A stretch of 64,000 bases of DNA, taken from the NCBI GenBank assembly GCA_028751875.1, contig CM054140.1, positions 31,991,393 to 32,055,392 of the forward strand, written 5' to 3'. The DNA is from Rapana venosa (Eukaryota; Mollusca; Gastropoda; Neogastropoda; Muricidae). The notes under the pieces were generated by a model. That model did no database searches, was not told the origin of the DNA, and saw only the letters and a list, made by a program, of their open reading frames with translations. Shown here in pieces: positions 63,883 through 64,000 of this stretch. Numbering within the stretch: position 1 is the first letter of the stretch; each line of letters starts with the position of its first letter. The position numbers and the translations under genes are program-made.

Positions 63883-64000
63883 ACCAGATTGCTCATCAGA
63901 TTTCTGCACCATACAGCGGAAAGTACAAATGGAGATATATATATATAATAACCTTATGACAGCAGAATAAGTGGATTAGGCCCGGTTTGGTCTACCTGAA

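Larger units (their letters stand above)
45978..64000 (+). other. Laminin alpha intron 1 (at least 18 kb)
   Basis: After the exon 1 donor there is no LN-domain continuation. Contents are microsatellites, SINEs and tandem repeats, listed separately. The stretches 47000-47760, 47930-50100, 51600-52720, 52870-53060, 53110-53870, 54700-55360 and 62950-63760 show nothing I can identify. The 177-codon frame at 54653-55186 has no recognisable motif. Confidence 0.6.

Noticed and set aside
1..64000. CRISPR arrays, operons, prokaryotic promoters or viral genomes
   Set aside because: All repeat arrays are direct tandem repeats without spacers, genes are spliced, and no viral structural or replication gene was recognised.

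Overview
This is animal nuclear DNA. Coding exons are short and split by GT-AG introns, almost everything else is repeat, and the genes visible are metazoan. The density of (CA)n, (CT)n and poly-G/C tracts, the tRNA-derived SINEs and the GC-poor introns fit a lophotrochozoan, most likely a marine gastropod mollusc. That placement is inference; no species marker is visible.

Three protein-coding genes are supported. (1) On the minus strand at 1330-1467, the first coding exon of an RNF144-type RBR E3 ubiquitin ligase; the rest of the gene runs off the left edge. (2) On the plus strand at 13794-36256, a complete DEK chromatin protein gene: 12 coding exons, 426 codons, reconstructed exon by exon with consistent phase, ending in a last coding piece of only 12 bases. 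(3) On the plus strand at 45612-45977, the signal-peptide exon of a laminin alpha chain (alpha-3/5 type). Its first intron fills the remaining 18 kb, and no further laminin exon was found.

The repeat content is the most informative part. DEK intron 1 holds a complete DDE transposon (17152-21402) with 18-bp terminal inverted repeats, TA target duplications and an antisense three-exon transposase that carries all three catalytic Asp candidates but breaks down at its C-terminus. DEK introns 4 and 10 hold three copies of a roughly 1.1-kb TTAA-flanked piggyBac-like non-autonomous element. A second, unrelated piggyBac derivative (37857-39313) lies downstream and keeps recognisable transposase. At least four tRNA-related SINE families occur. 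One has three copies with perfect 12-13 bp target duplications. Another appears to fuse a tRNA-like A box to a 5S rRNA-like segment. Several LINE 3' fragments are present, two of them in nested insertions.

Layout: 1-1.5 kb RNF144 start exon and intron; 1.5-13.8 kb intergenic and repeat-rich; 13.8-37.3 kb DEK with transposon-loaded introns; 37.3-45.6 kb intergenic with piggyBac and LINE remnants; 45.6-64 kb laminin exon 1 and intron 1. The genes have no obvious functional link. Nothing here supports a prokaryote-style system, CRISPR or operon. The best candidates for something undescribed are the DDE transposon family and the tRNA/5S hybrid SINE.
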